From assembly GCF_033118175.1 (NCBI RefSeq), contig NC_083714.1, positions 12,214,001 through 12,278,000 on the forward strand: a stretch of DNA of 64,000 bases. The letters run 5' to 3'. Below, one piece after another: positions 38,401-52,400 of the stretch. The notes under the pieces are model-generated. The model had not been told where the DNA came from. It saw only the letters and a program-made list of their open reading frames with translations, and did not search any database. Numbering within the stretch: the stretch's first letter is position 1; every line of letters starts with the position of its first letter. Source of the stretch: Dama dama. Lineage: Eukaryota; Chordata; Mammalia; Artiodactyla; Cervidae. A program made the translations under genes and the position numbers.

Positions 38401-41400
38401 TAAACAAAGCAGACACCACACAGACCATTTCTCGAGAGGGTAGGTTTGTCCTCCAGATATAATTCACAGATAAACTGTCCATGACTTTAGCCTCTTCACC
38501 CTCACCCTTGCAGCAATGAGGAACCAAAACTACCAGTCCCAAGAGGTGAAAAGAATTATAAGCCTGACCAAATGCATTCTGTACCAGCACTGCAGAGGGA
38601 GGAAGTGAGATGGATGAAAGGAAACAGCAGGTTCATGGTTTCCATGGTCATGCATGAAAGGGTGTTTAGAAGTAAGCCAAAAAGGGGTTTGAGCAAAGAG
38701 AATGGCAACCTCTTGGCAACAGTGATCAGACTCTAATTGGTCCAATCTTTGCCAAGAGCACAAGCAGAGGCAGTAAAGTCTGTGTTGGAACACTGAAGAC
38801 TGGAATTGCTCCTTGAAGACAGTGGCAGCCAACAAGCTACAAGAGGCAGCCACCAAGGAAGGGGAGGGCAAGCTCCCAGTCTCCCTTGAGGCTCCTAAAT
38901 GACTTTACAGTTTCTATAGAGGGAAATATTAGTAGGAGAATGAGGGAAGGAAAATAAAAGGGAATGATGAGCGAAGGTTAAGAAGGAGAGAGGGGGGAGA
39001 TGGAGGGGGAGAAGGAGGAAGGATGGAGAGAAGAGAAGCAGACAAAAGGAAAGAGAAAACAACACAATATAATACAAATCAGTAGGGAAATACCCAGGTG
39101 GAAGGAAGATAAAATATATTTCAAGAGAGTACATTCATCAGACATGTACACTTCACAGTAGGAAGCAGGAAGACTATAATATTTTGAAGGAAAAAGACCA
39201 CAAGAGCCTATGTGTACACATGCAACCCTCAAGGAAACCCACCAGAGGACTCATGAGGGATGGGAAATGTTCACTTTCCAAGGCAAAGATCCAAAGCCCC
39301 CAACACAAGCAGGCACACGTGTGCAACTAGAGACACTTCTTGAAGCACATGGAAAGCAGTGTATGTTCCAAAATCTATTTACCTTGACTCCTTTCTCTCC
39401 TTGGAAACCTAACCCCATATTCCCCTGGGGCACAGGGATGCAGGGAACAAAAAACAAAATCAATTACTAAATAAGCTCCAGGAATTTAAATTGGAATGCA
39501 GTCTTTTTTTTTTTTAAAACAGAGTATGTTTAACAAGACAAGAAATATCTCTGGGGAAACTAGCGTACTTAGTGGTAGGAGGTCAAGTGACCCAAGACAA
39601 AGTATACTTACATCAGGACCAGGGAAACCAGGGGGGCCAGGAGGACCCTGGATTACAAGAGAAAAGAAAGAGTTAGCTCTTGTTAGTTTCAGCCCCAAAG
39701 AACCTAGGCATGTTGAGAGTCACTGAGGATAAGTCCCCTACCAGCGTGGTGTGGCCCTGCTTTGGTGTAGCAGATTCTAGCTCCTTCTCCACAGAGTTCC
39801 TTTTTTTTAAAACATCTCCTTTGAAATTTCCCCAATTGACCTGATAACAGTCATGCTAAGGTAATGAAGACTTCATGTGTCATTCTTCCCATTAGGTAGG
39901 CCCGACAATTTTAAATGATGAGTTTTGGTGGAAGTAATTCAAACTAATCAGGGGTGGGTTTTCACATACTGGAGAGAGGCTTTCTGGGTACCACACAGAT
40001 AACTGGCTATGTTCTTCCTAGAATCAGTGATGGAAAATAGGTAGGTGGGAAGAGCTCTCCAAGGTGAAGTGCTGAGAAAGATTTTGAAGTTGCTTCTGTG
40101 CTCAGGGTGGGTGATGGTGCTGGTGGTATGATTAATTAGCAATGTCTATCATGGATGAGGGGAATGGAAGGTCACAATAGATGTGCTGGGTATTAGCCAC
40201 CCTTGGGATATACTTTAGGTTGAGCTAGACTAGGAGGCTTTGGAGGCCCAGAGTAGATGGTCAGAGATTCTGATAAATAAAGGTTACAAATAGCTCCTTA
40301 TAAGAACATGCTTCACTTAAACCTCCAAGAATGGAAACTGCCTTTCTCCACTAGGAAGGCCTACATTTACATAGGCTTTTAATCCAGGGGAAAGCATTCA
40401 TGCAAATGCTATGATCACATGGTAGATTTAGGCCAGTCTTACTTGCAATCCTGGTGGTCCTATGGGTCCTACAGCTCCTGGAGATCCAGCTGTCCCTTGT
40501 GGGCCCTAGAGAGGAAAGTTTTTACCAAAGTCAAAGAAGTAAGACAGTTTCTCAGGAAAAATATACCCATAAGAATCACACAAGAATGTTCATAGCAGCT
40601 TTATTTAGAATACTTAAAAAGTGGAAATGTCAGATGAATGGATAAAGAAGTTGTGGCATATTAATATCATGGAATATTACTCAGCCATAAAAATGAGATA
40701 ATGCCATTTGCAGCAACATGGATGGACCTAGAGATTATCGTACTAAGTGAAGTAAGTCAGACAGAGGAAGACAAATATCATATGATATCACTTATATGTG
40801 GAATCTAAAACACAATGCAAATCAACACATCTATGAAACAAAAACAGACTTACAGATATAGAAAACAAACTTGTGGTTGCCAAGGAGGAGGGGGTAGGGG
40901 AGGGATGGACTGGGAGTTTGGGATTAGGAGATGCAGAATGTTATATACAGGATGGATAAACAACCAGGTCCTACTGTATAGCATTGGGAACTATATTCAA
41001 CATCCTGTGACGAACCATAATGGAAAAGAAATATGAAATAAGAATGTGTATGTGAAAAAAAAAAAAGAATGTGTATGTGTGTGTGTGTATATATATATAT
41101 ATCTGAGTCACTTTGCTATACAGTAGAAATTAACACATCATAAATCAACTATACTTCAATAAAATTTTTTAAAAATTGGAAATGTCCCAGGTGTCCAGTG
41201 ATAGAATAACTGATTTAAAAAACCCAATACATCTATATAGTGGAATAAGTACTGAACAATAGAAAGTAACAAATTATTGATATATTAAACAAAGAGAATG
41301 AATCTCAAAAGTTCTGTTCTAAGTTAAAGAAGCCAGACCCCAAAAGCTACATATATATTATTCCCTTTGTATGAAGTTCTAGAATAGGAAAACCTTATCT

Positions 41401-43352
41401 ATGATAGAAAAAAAATCAGAACAGTGATTGCCTTTGATGTGGGTTGACTGGGAAGGAGCAGGAGAGAACTTTCTCTTTTTTTTTCAAGATTTTTTTGACA
41501 TTTTTAAAGTCTTTATTGAATTTGTTCCAACATTGCTTCTGTTTTACGTTTTGGTTTTTTGGCCATGGGGTATGTGGGATCTTAGCTCCTCGACCAGGGA
41601 TTAAACCCACACCCCCTGCATTGCAGGGTGGAGTTTCTGAGGTGATGGGAATGGTCTACACCTTAGGAGGGGTTGAATTACACGGAAATGTTTATTTGTC
41701 AGAATGCAGCAAATGCACATTTAAGATTTGTGTATTTCATTATATGTAAATTTTACAGGAAAGGAAAAACTGTAAACAAATTTTGAAGTCTAGCTAATGA
41801 TAGCCATGCTGTAGCATGTAGGGGTAGGAGTATTATTGTATGCAGTTAACTTTGAAATGCAGCAAAACTAAGATGGATTGATGGATGGAAGTGTGATAAA
41901 GCAGGTAAAGTACTTATGGTACAGCTATTCACTGAAAACTTGGTTTAACTTTGCTCTCTATTTGAAAACTTTCATATTAAAGTTATGAAAAAGCCAAAAA
42001 CTTAAAAAAGAAAAAAAAAACAGTTATATCACTATCAGATAAAGTGGACTTCGAGACAAAGAATATTACTAGGGATAAAGAGGGGGTGTTTTGTAACAGT
42101 AATATAGTTCAATTCATCAAGAAGATGTAACAATCTTTGATGTGCATACACTTAATAGCCGAGCTTCAAAACACACAAAGCAAAGACTGATGGAACTGTA
42201 AGGAGAAATAGATAAGTTCACGATTCTAGATGGATATTTGAACATCCCTCCTTCAGTAATTAATAGAACAACTGAACAAAAAAGTGAGGAAAAAGAAGAT
42301 CCAAATCACATTATTAACTACTTTGACCTAATGCATATTTTTTAGATCACTATACCCTCAACCAGCTCAATACATACTCTTTTCAAGTACATATGGTACA
42401 TTCACTAAGATAGTTCCATAAGTGGGGCCATAAAATAAACCTCAACAAATTTAAAGCATGGAACTATCCAGAGGGTACTCTCTAACTGCAATAAAATCAG
42501 ACTAGAAACCAATAACATAAAGATATCTGGAAAGTCACCAAATATTTGGAAATTAACCATCATCAATCCCCATGGGTCAAAAAAAAAATCAGAAGGAAAA
42601 CTAGAAAATATTTTGAACTATATGATGACAATATTAAAAGTGAGAGAATGAAATCTGAAGAGAAAGATGGTATGGGGAAAGATGGTATGCTCCCTAGTTT
42701 TAATGATAAGTTATAAGTTTAATGATAAGTGATAAGGTGATTGTGCTTAGGTGAAGGATGGAGAAATTAAGTGAAATCAAGACTTAGGAGGGAGAGAGAG
42801 TAGGGGTTCACAGGTTCCCTAGAAATATATGAGAGTAGAACATTGCTCTGACAATAACTAATAACCCGTGGTCTCCTTACTGACCACAAATCTCTTATCC
42901 AGCCATGAACCCTCCCTCCCTAAAGCTAAGCAGTTTATTTAACATGTCTGGATATGCAGACAAAAACTGTATCTTTGAGGGCAGGGATATGCATCTCCAG
43001 GAGAAGTTATGGAGCAAATACACTGGATGTTCTTCCACAAATGTGGTTAACCCATGATCTAAGCCAATGCCGTTCCACTTTAGGAGACCTCTGTGCTCTT
43101 GGTCCTCATTCATCTCTGTTTACAAGTGTGCCTGCACAGATCTTGCTTATTGCCCACCTTTTCTCACATACTCTCTCTGCTTAGAAAGCTTCCTCCCATT
43201 GCCAGCCAGCCTAAATATCACTCACCTTTCTTAGAGGCTATCTTCTCTTAGTGATGTAGCCTTAGGTGGACAGCATCCCTTTCTTTGACGCTGTTGTGGA
43301 ATTTTTACTCCACACTCCTACTAGTTTTTCACATCCTGGGGGTGGGAGGTGG

Positions 43353-43405
<53 letters not shown>

Positions 43406-46400
43406 TGCGCGCGCGCGTGCAGAGACCATGTCTGCATTTTTTCAGAGATCACTCATGGCCCTTTGCTGATGGTAGGAGCTCAATATCTGTTCTGGAATGG
43501 AAGAAGAAAAGAAGGAAGCCTGATACAGGAAAAGAGGAAGAGAGAAGGGGCCTTTTTAAAGCTACTTCAAAGGCAAGTGGTGACAATGTGGAAAGTCAAG
43601 GTAAAACAAAGCTCTTATTACTACAACTCATGGCCTTTCATGGACTCACTATTATTGAATCCCTAAAAGGAATTTCTCTATGGAATACCTTTTAAAAGAA
43701 GAGTGTTTCACTTCTTTTGTTTTACCTGTAGCCCTCTGAACACACAGAAAACTTAGCAAATGCTTGCGCAGTGAAAGGCAAGATTCTTCCAGATACATCC
43801 CCGGGAGAGATGCAGGTCCCTGGCCGAGAGGTCTGAAAGCCTGCTGCCGTGTCACTGGAGGTGGACAGTCCATCCCTTCAGTACATTCTTATTTTGAAAA
43901 TGTCAATAGAGTGATCGGTTTTACTCCAACCCTCTGGATTTTCCTTGAAGGTTTACGAAGACCTTCAAACACCATGGAGAGGAATGAAAAGGGGCTATCA
44001 GTAACTATTAACCAGACAAACACTGAGAGCTCAACACGTAGGTAACAACTTACAGTGATTCCATCCAGTCCAGGCAGCCCAGGCTCCCCCTGAGTAACAG
44101 ACAAAGGCAGGACATTGAAGAGATGAATAAATTAAGTTTGTGGTATTTTACACATAACTGACCTAAGATGCACGGGTATAAAAATGCATGGCTGAAGCTT
44201 GAGCCTCCTCTGTCAAGGTCTTGTGTTTTAAATAATGCATGCATCAGACATATCCAACCATTTCCTTTTTTTTCTAAGAAAAATCTAGACTCTAGAAGAA
44301 AAATATTATAACCTTGATTGAACAGGATTTCATTCTTTACTTGAATTAATTAATTTCCAACTTTGCTAGGAACTTATCAATTAGAAACTGCTTCTGTGGG
44401 CTGGTGATTTTCCTGCTCTTTTTGGAAGAAAGCAAAGCTACCTTGCCGTGTGCCGTCATCCCCAGAGAATCTGTGCCCATATGTATACAATGCAAATCAG
44501 ACATTTCAAGGGAGAATCAACAGAGCATATAGTCTCTGATTACGTTTTAATTACTTTGCAGCATCTTAAGTCACCATATGAATCTGTAATATAACCATCC
44601 TGTGGAAATTACTGTGTTCCACTGTGTCCAGGGTCTCTTTGATTTTTTGCAAAACCACTTAATCAATGTTTGCTACAACAAAGGCCATATGTGGACACCT
44701 GCTAGTCTTACCCGACTTGGCTTACAGTAAAAAATCAGCTCTCTGCAACCTGGGAAGAGCACTGCCTGGGTTTTAGCTCTTTTGGGAAGCTGGCTTATGC
44801 CTGTGAGCAAGTCACAGAGCCTCGGGCCACCTCAGTTTTTCTATCTGTAAAATGAGCCACATGAATTAGAGAATCATGAGGTCCTCTCTGGACCACAGCC
44901 CAGTCGCTCTCCTATTCCCCCATCACACAATTGTTCTCCTCTTCAGTAGAGCTTTTATTACCACCTAGGCCACCCTGTTTTCCTCTTTTGGTGTCCCGAG
45001 CTCTTTGCAACAAAATGCAGGTACAGGCCATCCCTCTCCCAATCAGGAGCTTCCCAAGATGGGCTGCCCTTTGGCTTTCAGAAGCTGCAGGTAGGTTCCA
45101 GGGTGCTGCATTGTTAAATCAATGAGTTTTATTATATTTTTTCTTCTTGTTTTTTTGATATTATATATTTAAAAGGCAGTATCTTTTGTACTGTGAATTT
45201 GGCCATCAAAGATGCCAACTTCTGTTGGCGTGTACTGTATATGCTCTGTGTGTTCTTATGCTGAAAAGAAAGTTTTTCTTTATAAAAAATAAAAGTAAAG
45301 TCCTTTCCAAGTCTAACATGCCATTCCCACTATCATCAAAAACCCAAACCCTGTACATTCTTCATTTCCCAGCTATGTACACCCATCACTGCCTTCTAAA
45401 GAGCTGGAGATACTGGAAGACTTCCAGTATCTCCAGCTCTGTGCATGGGTGGAGGGCAGAAAGGTACCAACTCCAGCTAAGTGAGCTTGGGTACATCTTC
45501 CCCTCCCATATTGGATACAATAGGTTCCTGTCTGCTCCCAGGGAAATGATAGACTCCTATCCCACTCTGCAAGGGATTAGGGTCGATCCTCTGGCACCAG
45601 AATTTACTGAAGGCCCACAGGATACTAGGCAGCCTACACCAAGAATACAGCCACAAGAATACAGAAGGTTCTTGTCAATTCTAGGAAGAGATGAAAGTTT
45701 CTAGCCAGCTACAGAGTTGATGGACAATTTTTGCAGACAGCCAGGGGCCCAGCAAGGGTGATGGGCTGGTATGCAGATAGAGAAAAGGGCGGAACTATGA
45801 TCCTGGATTGGTGGCCATGCTAAGATGGGCAGAGACACACGTGGCTTCAAACCGAGGTATTCAGACATCAAGGATTCTGGAGTAGACCAAAGGTATCTGC
45901 CTTCAGGAAATATCTTGGCCTGTCAAGGAAAATGACACCCATGTGCACTGTTTGTTTGCTGATTTGTCCCTTATTTTTGGTCTTGCTCTGACAAAGCAAA
46001 TCTCTTTGACAATATGGTTGCAAACATTTCTGTCAATGTTTCCACCACAAAAAGTTCCAGATCCTTTTTAAATCCAGCTTGGTCTGTTCCTTAAATAGAG
46101 ATGCAGATGCTAGTTCCAGAAATGTTTTCATTGGATATGGTGCTCCATCCTGGGGGAACTCAGCTTATAGCCTACTCAGCTGTCTGCCTTAAAGGCTCTT
46201 ACCTTCATTCCTTTGAAACTACCTTGGACAAGGACAGGTTCACCTTTAGAGCCTTTCTGACCAGGAAGCCCCTGAGTAAAAATAAGAAAAATTTGTGAAG
46301 AAATGTGCACATGTGTGCACGCACGCATGCACACACATACACACACACACACACGGTATTGTTAATAGTATGATCTGATCAGATGGAAAAGCAAAAGCCT

Positions 46401-49400
46401 GAAACCATGTGGCTTATTCTACAGCAGCGATAGGCATACAAATTACAGCCCCTGAACAGGTGCTATGTCTCAAAGCTACACGCCTGTTCCCCAGCCTACA
46501 AGTCAGAAGTTTGTTAAGAAATTAGAACATAGATTTTGAATCTATTCAGAGAACCAATCTGAACGTCTACATAAAATACACATGTCTCTTATAGGGCTAT
46601 AGCTAACCTGCTCCATATGTCACAGGTATAAATCACTGATGGGAACTTTGTCTAGGACAGAGGTTAGCGGACTTTTTCTGTAGAGAGCCAGTGAGTAAAT
46701 AATATATGCTTTGGGGGTCATATCTGAGCTCTGTCCTGTATTCTGTTTTTCTTCACAATCTTTTAAAAAAATGGAAAAACAAGCCACAGGACAAAGGTTA
46801 TGTGGGCCAGTTTACAGATCCCTGGTCTAAGAGATAATTACATAATCACCTACATCTTCTGCTTTTACCATACAACTTCAGCTTTGACATCTAAGTGGCA
46901 GGTGGGTCTCACTGTCAACATGGAAAACTGTTCAAAGTATGTCCAACCTGTCTAATCAGCCAGAGTTTTTAATGTCTCAGTGGCAGACACCAGCTAATAT
47001 CTGCTAGATGTTGACCCCCTGGGGAAAATCAATGTCCCAATACCTAAATGGAAGTTGGAATTAGTGTTGGGGTAGGCCTAAGCTTTGGGGACAGAAGCAT
47101 TGATTGAATGATGGATTCCTGAGTTCAAGGTCCATAGGTATAATAAAAGTATCATGTGGTTCCAAAAGCACAAACCAGTTTCTTTCCTAACACTTCCTAT
47201 TTCCCCTTTTGCTTTCATCAAAGAAACTTCAAAAGCCATCTATTCAGTGTTCAGTAGGGTTAGTAAGGTTCAGCTTAGTAAAAATCCACAATCAAGTTCC
47301 TATTTAGGCTTAAAGGAAGGTGTAGGGACAGGATTGGGTTTTACCCTGGTCCTTTGGCTGTCAGGGGCTGTTTATTACTTCAAGATTTCTTTTCTCCCTC
47401 TTGGGGGCTGGGATTCCTTACTTTTCCAGATTTCCATTGTTTTAACACAGATGTGATTTGTTCTCTTGCCCTGTTACCATGGCAGTGTTTGGAGGCCTTT
47501 GAGACTCAAATAGCTCATACTATGTTGGTAATACATCTTTCTCCCCAACTGTCTGCTATATATTGGTTTGGTCCTTAGTTGTGAAAGTCCCTTATGCCAA
47601 TTTGGGGCTTGTGCTTTGTCTGTTCCACCTTCTTACATGTACATTCACATCCACAACTTGGTCACTGAAAGCAATGCTCTTCCAGTAAAATGCCAAGTCA
47701 TTCATGTAGCTATGCAACTGGTCTAATAGATAGTGTAATTTCTATTTAAACATATCACATCAGTACTCTTATTCGCTTAGATTATTTCAAATGAGGTTGA
47801 GAATGGGTTTGAAATATATTATTTTTCTCTTTCCAGCCACTCACAAAAGCAGCCTTGTAAGGGCATGGCATCTATTAGAGATCTTTTAGATCCAAATATT
47901 TGAGTTCTATCTGGATGAATGGAGTGAAGCAAAAGTGATGACTCCAATATCCAATAAATGCCTTATCAATTCCAGAACCAAGCATTATGACGTGGGGAGA
48001 GGATGGCAAGGAGAAAATTATGTCAGTGTAGAGTAGGATTTCTCAATTATTTCTGACTATTGACACTTTGGGACAGATGATAACTTGATGTCATGGTGGG
48101 GGCTGTCCTATACCAGTAGCATGCTCCCAATTGTGAGAACCAAAAGGGTCAGTGAAAGTAAAAGTTGCTCAGTTGTGTCTGACTCTTTCGACCCCAAGGG
48201 CTATACAGTCCATGGAATTCTCCAGGCCAGAATACTGGAGTGGGTTCCAGTATGTTCCCTTCTCCAGAGGATCTTCTCAACCCAGTGTTCGAACCCAGGT
48301 CTCCCACATTGCAGGTGGATTCTTTATCAGCTGTATCACCAGGGAAGCCCAAAAGTGTCAATATTACATATGTATATGTAGTTACATTATGGGATGTGAA
48401 AGTCACTCAGTCGTGTCCAACACTTTGCAACCCCATGGACAGTACAGTCCATGGACTGTATAGGCCATGGAGTTCTCCAGGCCAGAATACGGAGTGGGTA
48501 GCCATTCCCTTCTCCAGCAGATCTTTATGACCCAGGAATTGACCAGGGTCTCCTGCATTGCAGGCGGGTTCTTTACCAGCTGAGCCACCAGGGAAGTCTG
48601 AAAGTGTCAATAATAACTGTCAAATGTCCTCAGGAAGGATGCAAAATCCCCACTGGTTAAGAATCACTGGTAGAGAACAAGCCTGCCAAGCCCTTTGGGT
48701 CACTGTTAGTGCTTCCATGATCCCATGTAAACCTTCCAAGTACTGCATTTCCCAGTATTGCCTAATGTGGGAAAATGTTACATAGCCAAACATGTACTTT
48801 GATCTAAAATTTACTACAGTCTTTTTAATAATCTTGCCAACTCTAAAAGCATCATTAAAAAAAAAATCCTAGCTAGTGTAGCATGTGTACACTCCCCTGA
48901 AACTGGTATTCTTTAGACTTTTGACATTGTGGTGCTGCATTGGACAAGGGGCTTCAGTGATTGCCCCATGGATACTTAACAAGACCTCCAGAGAAGCAGA
49001 AGAGAGGGCACACTTGGAGGCAAGCAAAACCATTTGAAATAATGTACAAAGATGTGGCAGCTTACAGGTGGTCCAGGAAGCCCAGGATAGCCATCAGGAC
49101 CTGGAAATCCAACAGTTCCTTGAGTTCCATTACAGCCATCCAGGCCAGGTGGGCCTCTGGGTCCTGGCTGTCCAGGGTGGCCCTGTTGAAAGAGAAAAGA
49201 AGGGATCGAGTCAGTCACAGGACTCTTAGCTAATCCAACAAGCTCCATAGTGAGAGAAGCCAAGGATGCTCCCAAATTCGGTCTCCCTGTCCACTCCCTT
49301 TGTCTCGTCACCTCTGCTCCCATCTCTATTCATTATACTCAGGTGTAGGTGGCTGATGACAGCTCAGTGTTTCCCCTGTCCAAAGGATTGATGCTTTACA

Positions 49401-52400
49401 AGCTGAAACCAAAGGGATCAAGCATGAAGAGATAGGCTACAAAGAGTGCTGCGACTGTACCTTCCTTTAGTAGAAAGATGCACTAAGATGGGTCTTAGCT
49501 GCCTGGCAGCTGAATTGCTACCAACAGGAAATCATGCCAGGCCTTGGGATTCCTCACAATGGACTGGAACCTGGGCAGCCTGGACTGGCTCTCTGTATTA
49601 GAAATGATGCTCTGTATGGGAAATGATGCTGGATTTTGGTTAACAGAGCAGAAGGAGTTTCCATAGCACCACCTCTCCTGAACACTGCTTGCTCAAAAAT
49701 AAACAAGACAAGCAAGAATCACACTTGGAACTTTATTTTGTCATTATCTCATGTCATGCTATTTCTTCAGCCAGGGAACTGCATCTTTTCCTTTTCTCCA
49801 TACTCACTACTGAGGCAGTTATTTTGCTGGGGAATCAGTAATCATTCACATACAGTTGGTGTCTGAATTCAATAATTCTGTGCTTCCTTGGTGTATAGGA
49901 AGTGTACTTGGTATATTTCCTACCTATGTGTAGGAAATCAAAAGCAGGTGTGTGTTGGGTATGGCACAAATAGATGACCTAAAAGACCAAAACTCTAGGC
50001 AGATCAACAAAAGGTAGTCTCCCACTTACCCACACACTTTTAAAGTCAAATACATATTATATATATAATATACATTATATATATGTATTAAAGCCAAATA
50101 CCTATATGTATATAAATACATATACATATATTATATGTATTTAGTTAAATATACATACATATATATAATATATATTTACTGATTTGAAGAAAACATGTCA
50201 TGTGTTCAAAAAGCAACTTTTCAAATTATTTGAGGAAACAATCTTTTGACAAATGTTTATTGTGAGAATGCTCTGGGGAATTTTGTTTTGTTTTTATTAT
50301 TATTGTTCTTTTTGTAGGAGAGAGACGGTCCATTGTGAGTCTAGACTGCTAGACTCACGGAACACAGAGTCCAGAGGAGTGCTCAATAAACTTACCTTTG
50401 CAATAAAACTTGCTGTTTATTGCAAGTTATGCCTCTGCAGACTCAGATGATGAATCTTAGTTGAACTGGGGAAATTGAGACAGCTTACTAGAGTCATTAG
50501 GGTGGCGCTAGTGGTAAAGAACCCAACTGCCAATGCAGGAGACATAAGAGATGTGGAGTTGATCTCTGGGTCGGGAAGATCCCCTGGAGAAGGGAATGGC
50601 AACCCACTCCAGTACTCTTGCCTGGAAAATCCCATAGACAGAGGAGTCTGGAGGGCTATAGTCCATGGGTTTGCAAGAGTCAGATACAGCTGAAGCAGCT
50701 TAGCACAGCATAGCACATCACTAGAGTCATCAACATTTTATTACCAAATGAGATGGCTATCCCTATTGGCCCTGGAGATCTACACTCTACCTTCCCCACA
50801 TCTGTGCTTTGGGAGACTAACCTTTACTATGCCTAGGCTCCCTTTCCCTCTGTCTTCCAGTTGTATGTGGTCACTAGGAGGCACAAGCGGGAGATGGGAG
50901 ACCAGGATGAGGAAGAGCTCAGGCTGTTTATTTCTCCTATACTCTTCCTCCCTGGCAGTATTTGTGGCCGTGGCCATATTTCTCTACAATATTAGTTCCC
51001 ATTGGACAAGTGCTAGTCCATGGCTCCCAGTCTTACAGAGTTCCAGTATTACTATTCCTCCTCTCCCCATTTGGGACTAGGTGTGGTAACAGCTTTGTGT
51101 TGGTTACTTCTGCATCCACTGCTGTTTCCCTTAATCCTGCTTGCATCCTTTATATTAGCAGTCCCCAACTTTTTTGGCACTAGGGACTGGTTCCATGAAG
51201 ACATTTTTCCATGGACCAGGAGTAAAGGGGATGAAACACATTACATTTATTGTATAGTTTATTTCTATTATTATTACATCAGTTCCACCTTGGATCATCA
51301 CACATTAGATCCCAGAGGTTGGGGATGCCTGCTTTAAATATACCCTTCATTTACCTCTATTCAGTCAGTTCCTTCAGGTGGAGTGTCTATTTCTTCCTGG
51401 GGTCCTAATCATTATTAAAAAATGTCCCAGCCAAATTTGCTAGGGGTTATCTCTCAACTGGGTAACAGAAATGAGTTAAGACAACAGGCTGGCTCAGTAC
51501 TAGGGATCTTACTCAGTCCTGAGACCTTGGTTATGCCCTTTCTGGGTAGAGAGAATGAATGACTTCACATATGTGTGTGCCACTTCTCCAAGAGAATATA
51601 GCTCTTTGAAAGAGAAAACCATGGTTCTATAAAACCACAAGGGACTAAACACACAGGATAGGTGGATGTGCTGTATTATAGAAAAGCAGTGTTCCCCAAT
51701 TCATGTTCCCCACTTCATGGCAAATAGATGGGGAAAAATGGAAACAGTGACAGACTTTTATCTTCTTGGGCCTCCAAATCACTGCAGACAGTGACTGCAG
51801 CTATGAAATTAAAAGATGCTTGCTCTTTGGAAGAAAAACTATAACAAACCTAGAAAGCATATTATAAAGGAGAGATATCACTTTGCCAACAAAGGCCCAT
51901 CTAGTCAAAGCTATGGTTTTTCTAATTGTTATGTACAGATGTGAGAATTGGACCATAAGGAAGGCTGAGTATCAAAGAATTGATGCTTTCAAACTGTGGT
52001 GCAGGAGAAGATTCTTGACAGTCCCTTGGACTGCAAGGAGATCAAGCCAATCAGTTCTAAAGGAAATCAACCCTGAATACGCATCAGAAGGACTGATGCT
52101 GAAGCTGAAGCTCCAATACTTTGGCTACTGAATGCGAAGAGCCAACTCACTGGAAAAGACCCTGATGGCATCACCAACTCAATGGACGTGCATTTGAGCA
52201 AACTCTGGAGATAGTGAAGGACAGGGAAGCCTGGTGTGCTACAGTCCACGGGGTCACAAAGAGTTGGACATGACTTAGTGGTTGAACAACAACAACAACA
52301 AATGTTTCATAGAACCCAGATTGGAAAGGAGATGTTTCCATTTGGTGAGTAGTTCATGGGCACTTTGAAGATATAAATCTGGTGTGTTCATTTATGAGTC

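Larger units (their letters stand above)
40506..44053. other. COL4A6 intron between w6 and w5 (3.5 kb)
   Basis: Mostly old L1 pieces (40555-41180, 41180-41990, 42015-42650), a CHR-2-like fragment, and a long GT/GC tract. 42650-43350 and 43425-44053 show nothing specific. Confidence 0.6.
46272..49065. other. COL4A6 intron between w4 and w3
   Basis: Holds the UG tract, a DNA-transposon relic (46645-46830) and two SINEs. 46840-48020 shows nothing I can name. Confidence 0.55.

Noticed and set aside
45186..45704. 172-codon plus-strand open frame
   Set aside because: No recognisable family, contains the palindrome and an AATAAA-like region, and opposes the host gene; best explained as chance.
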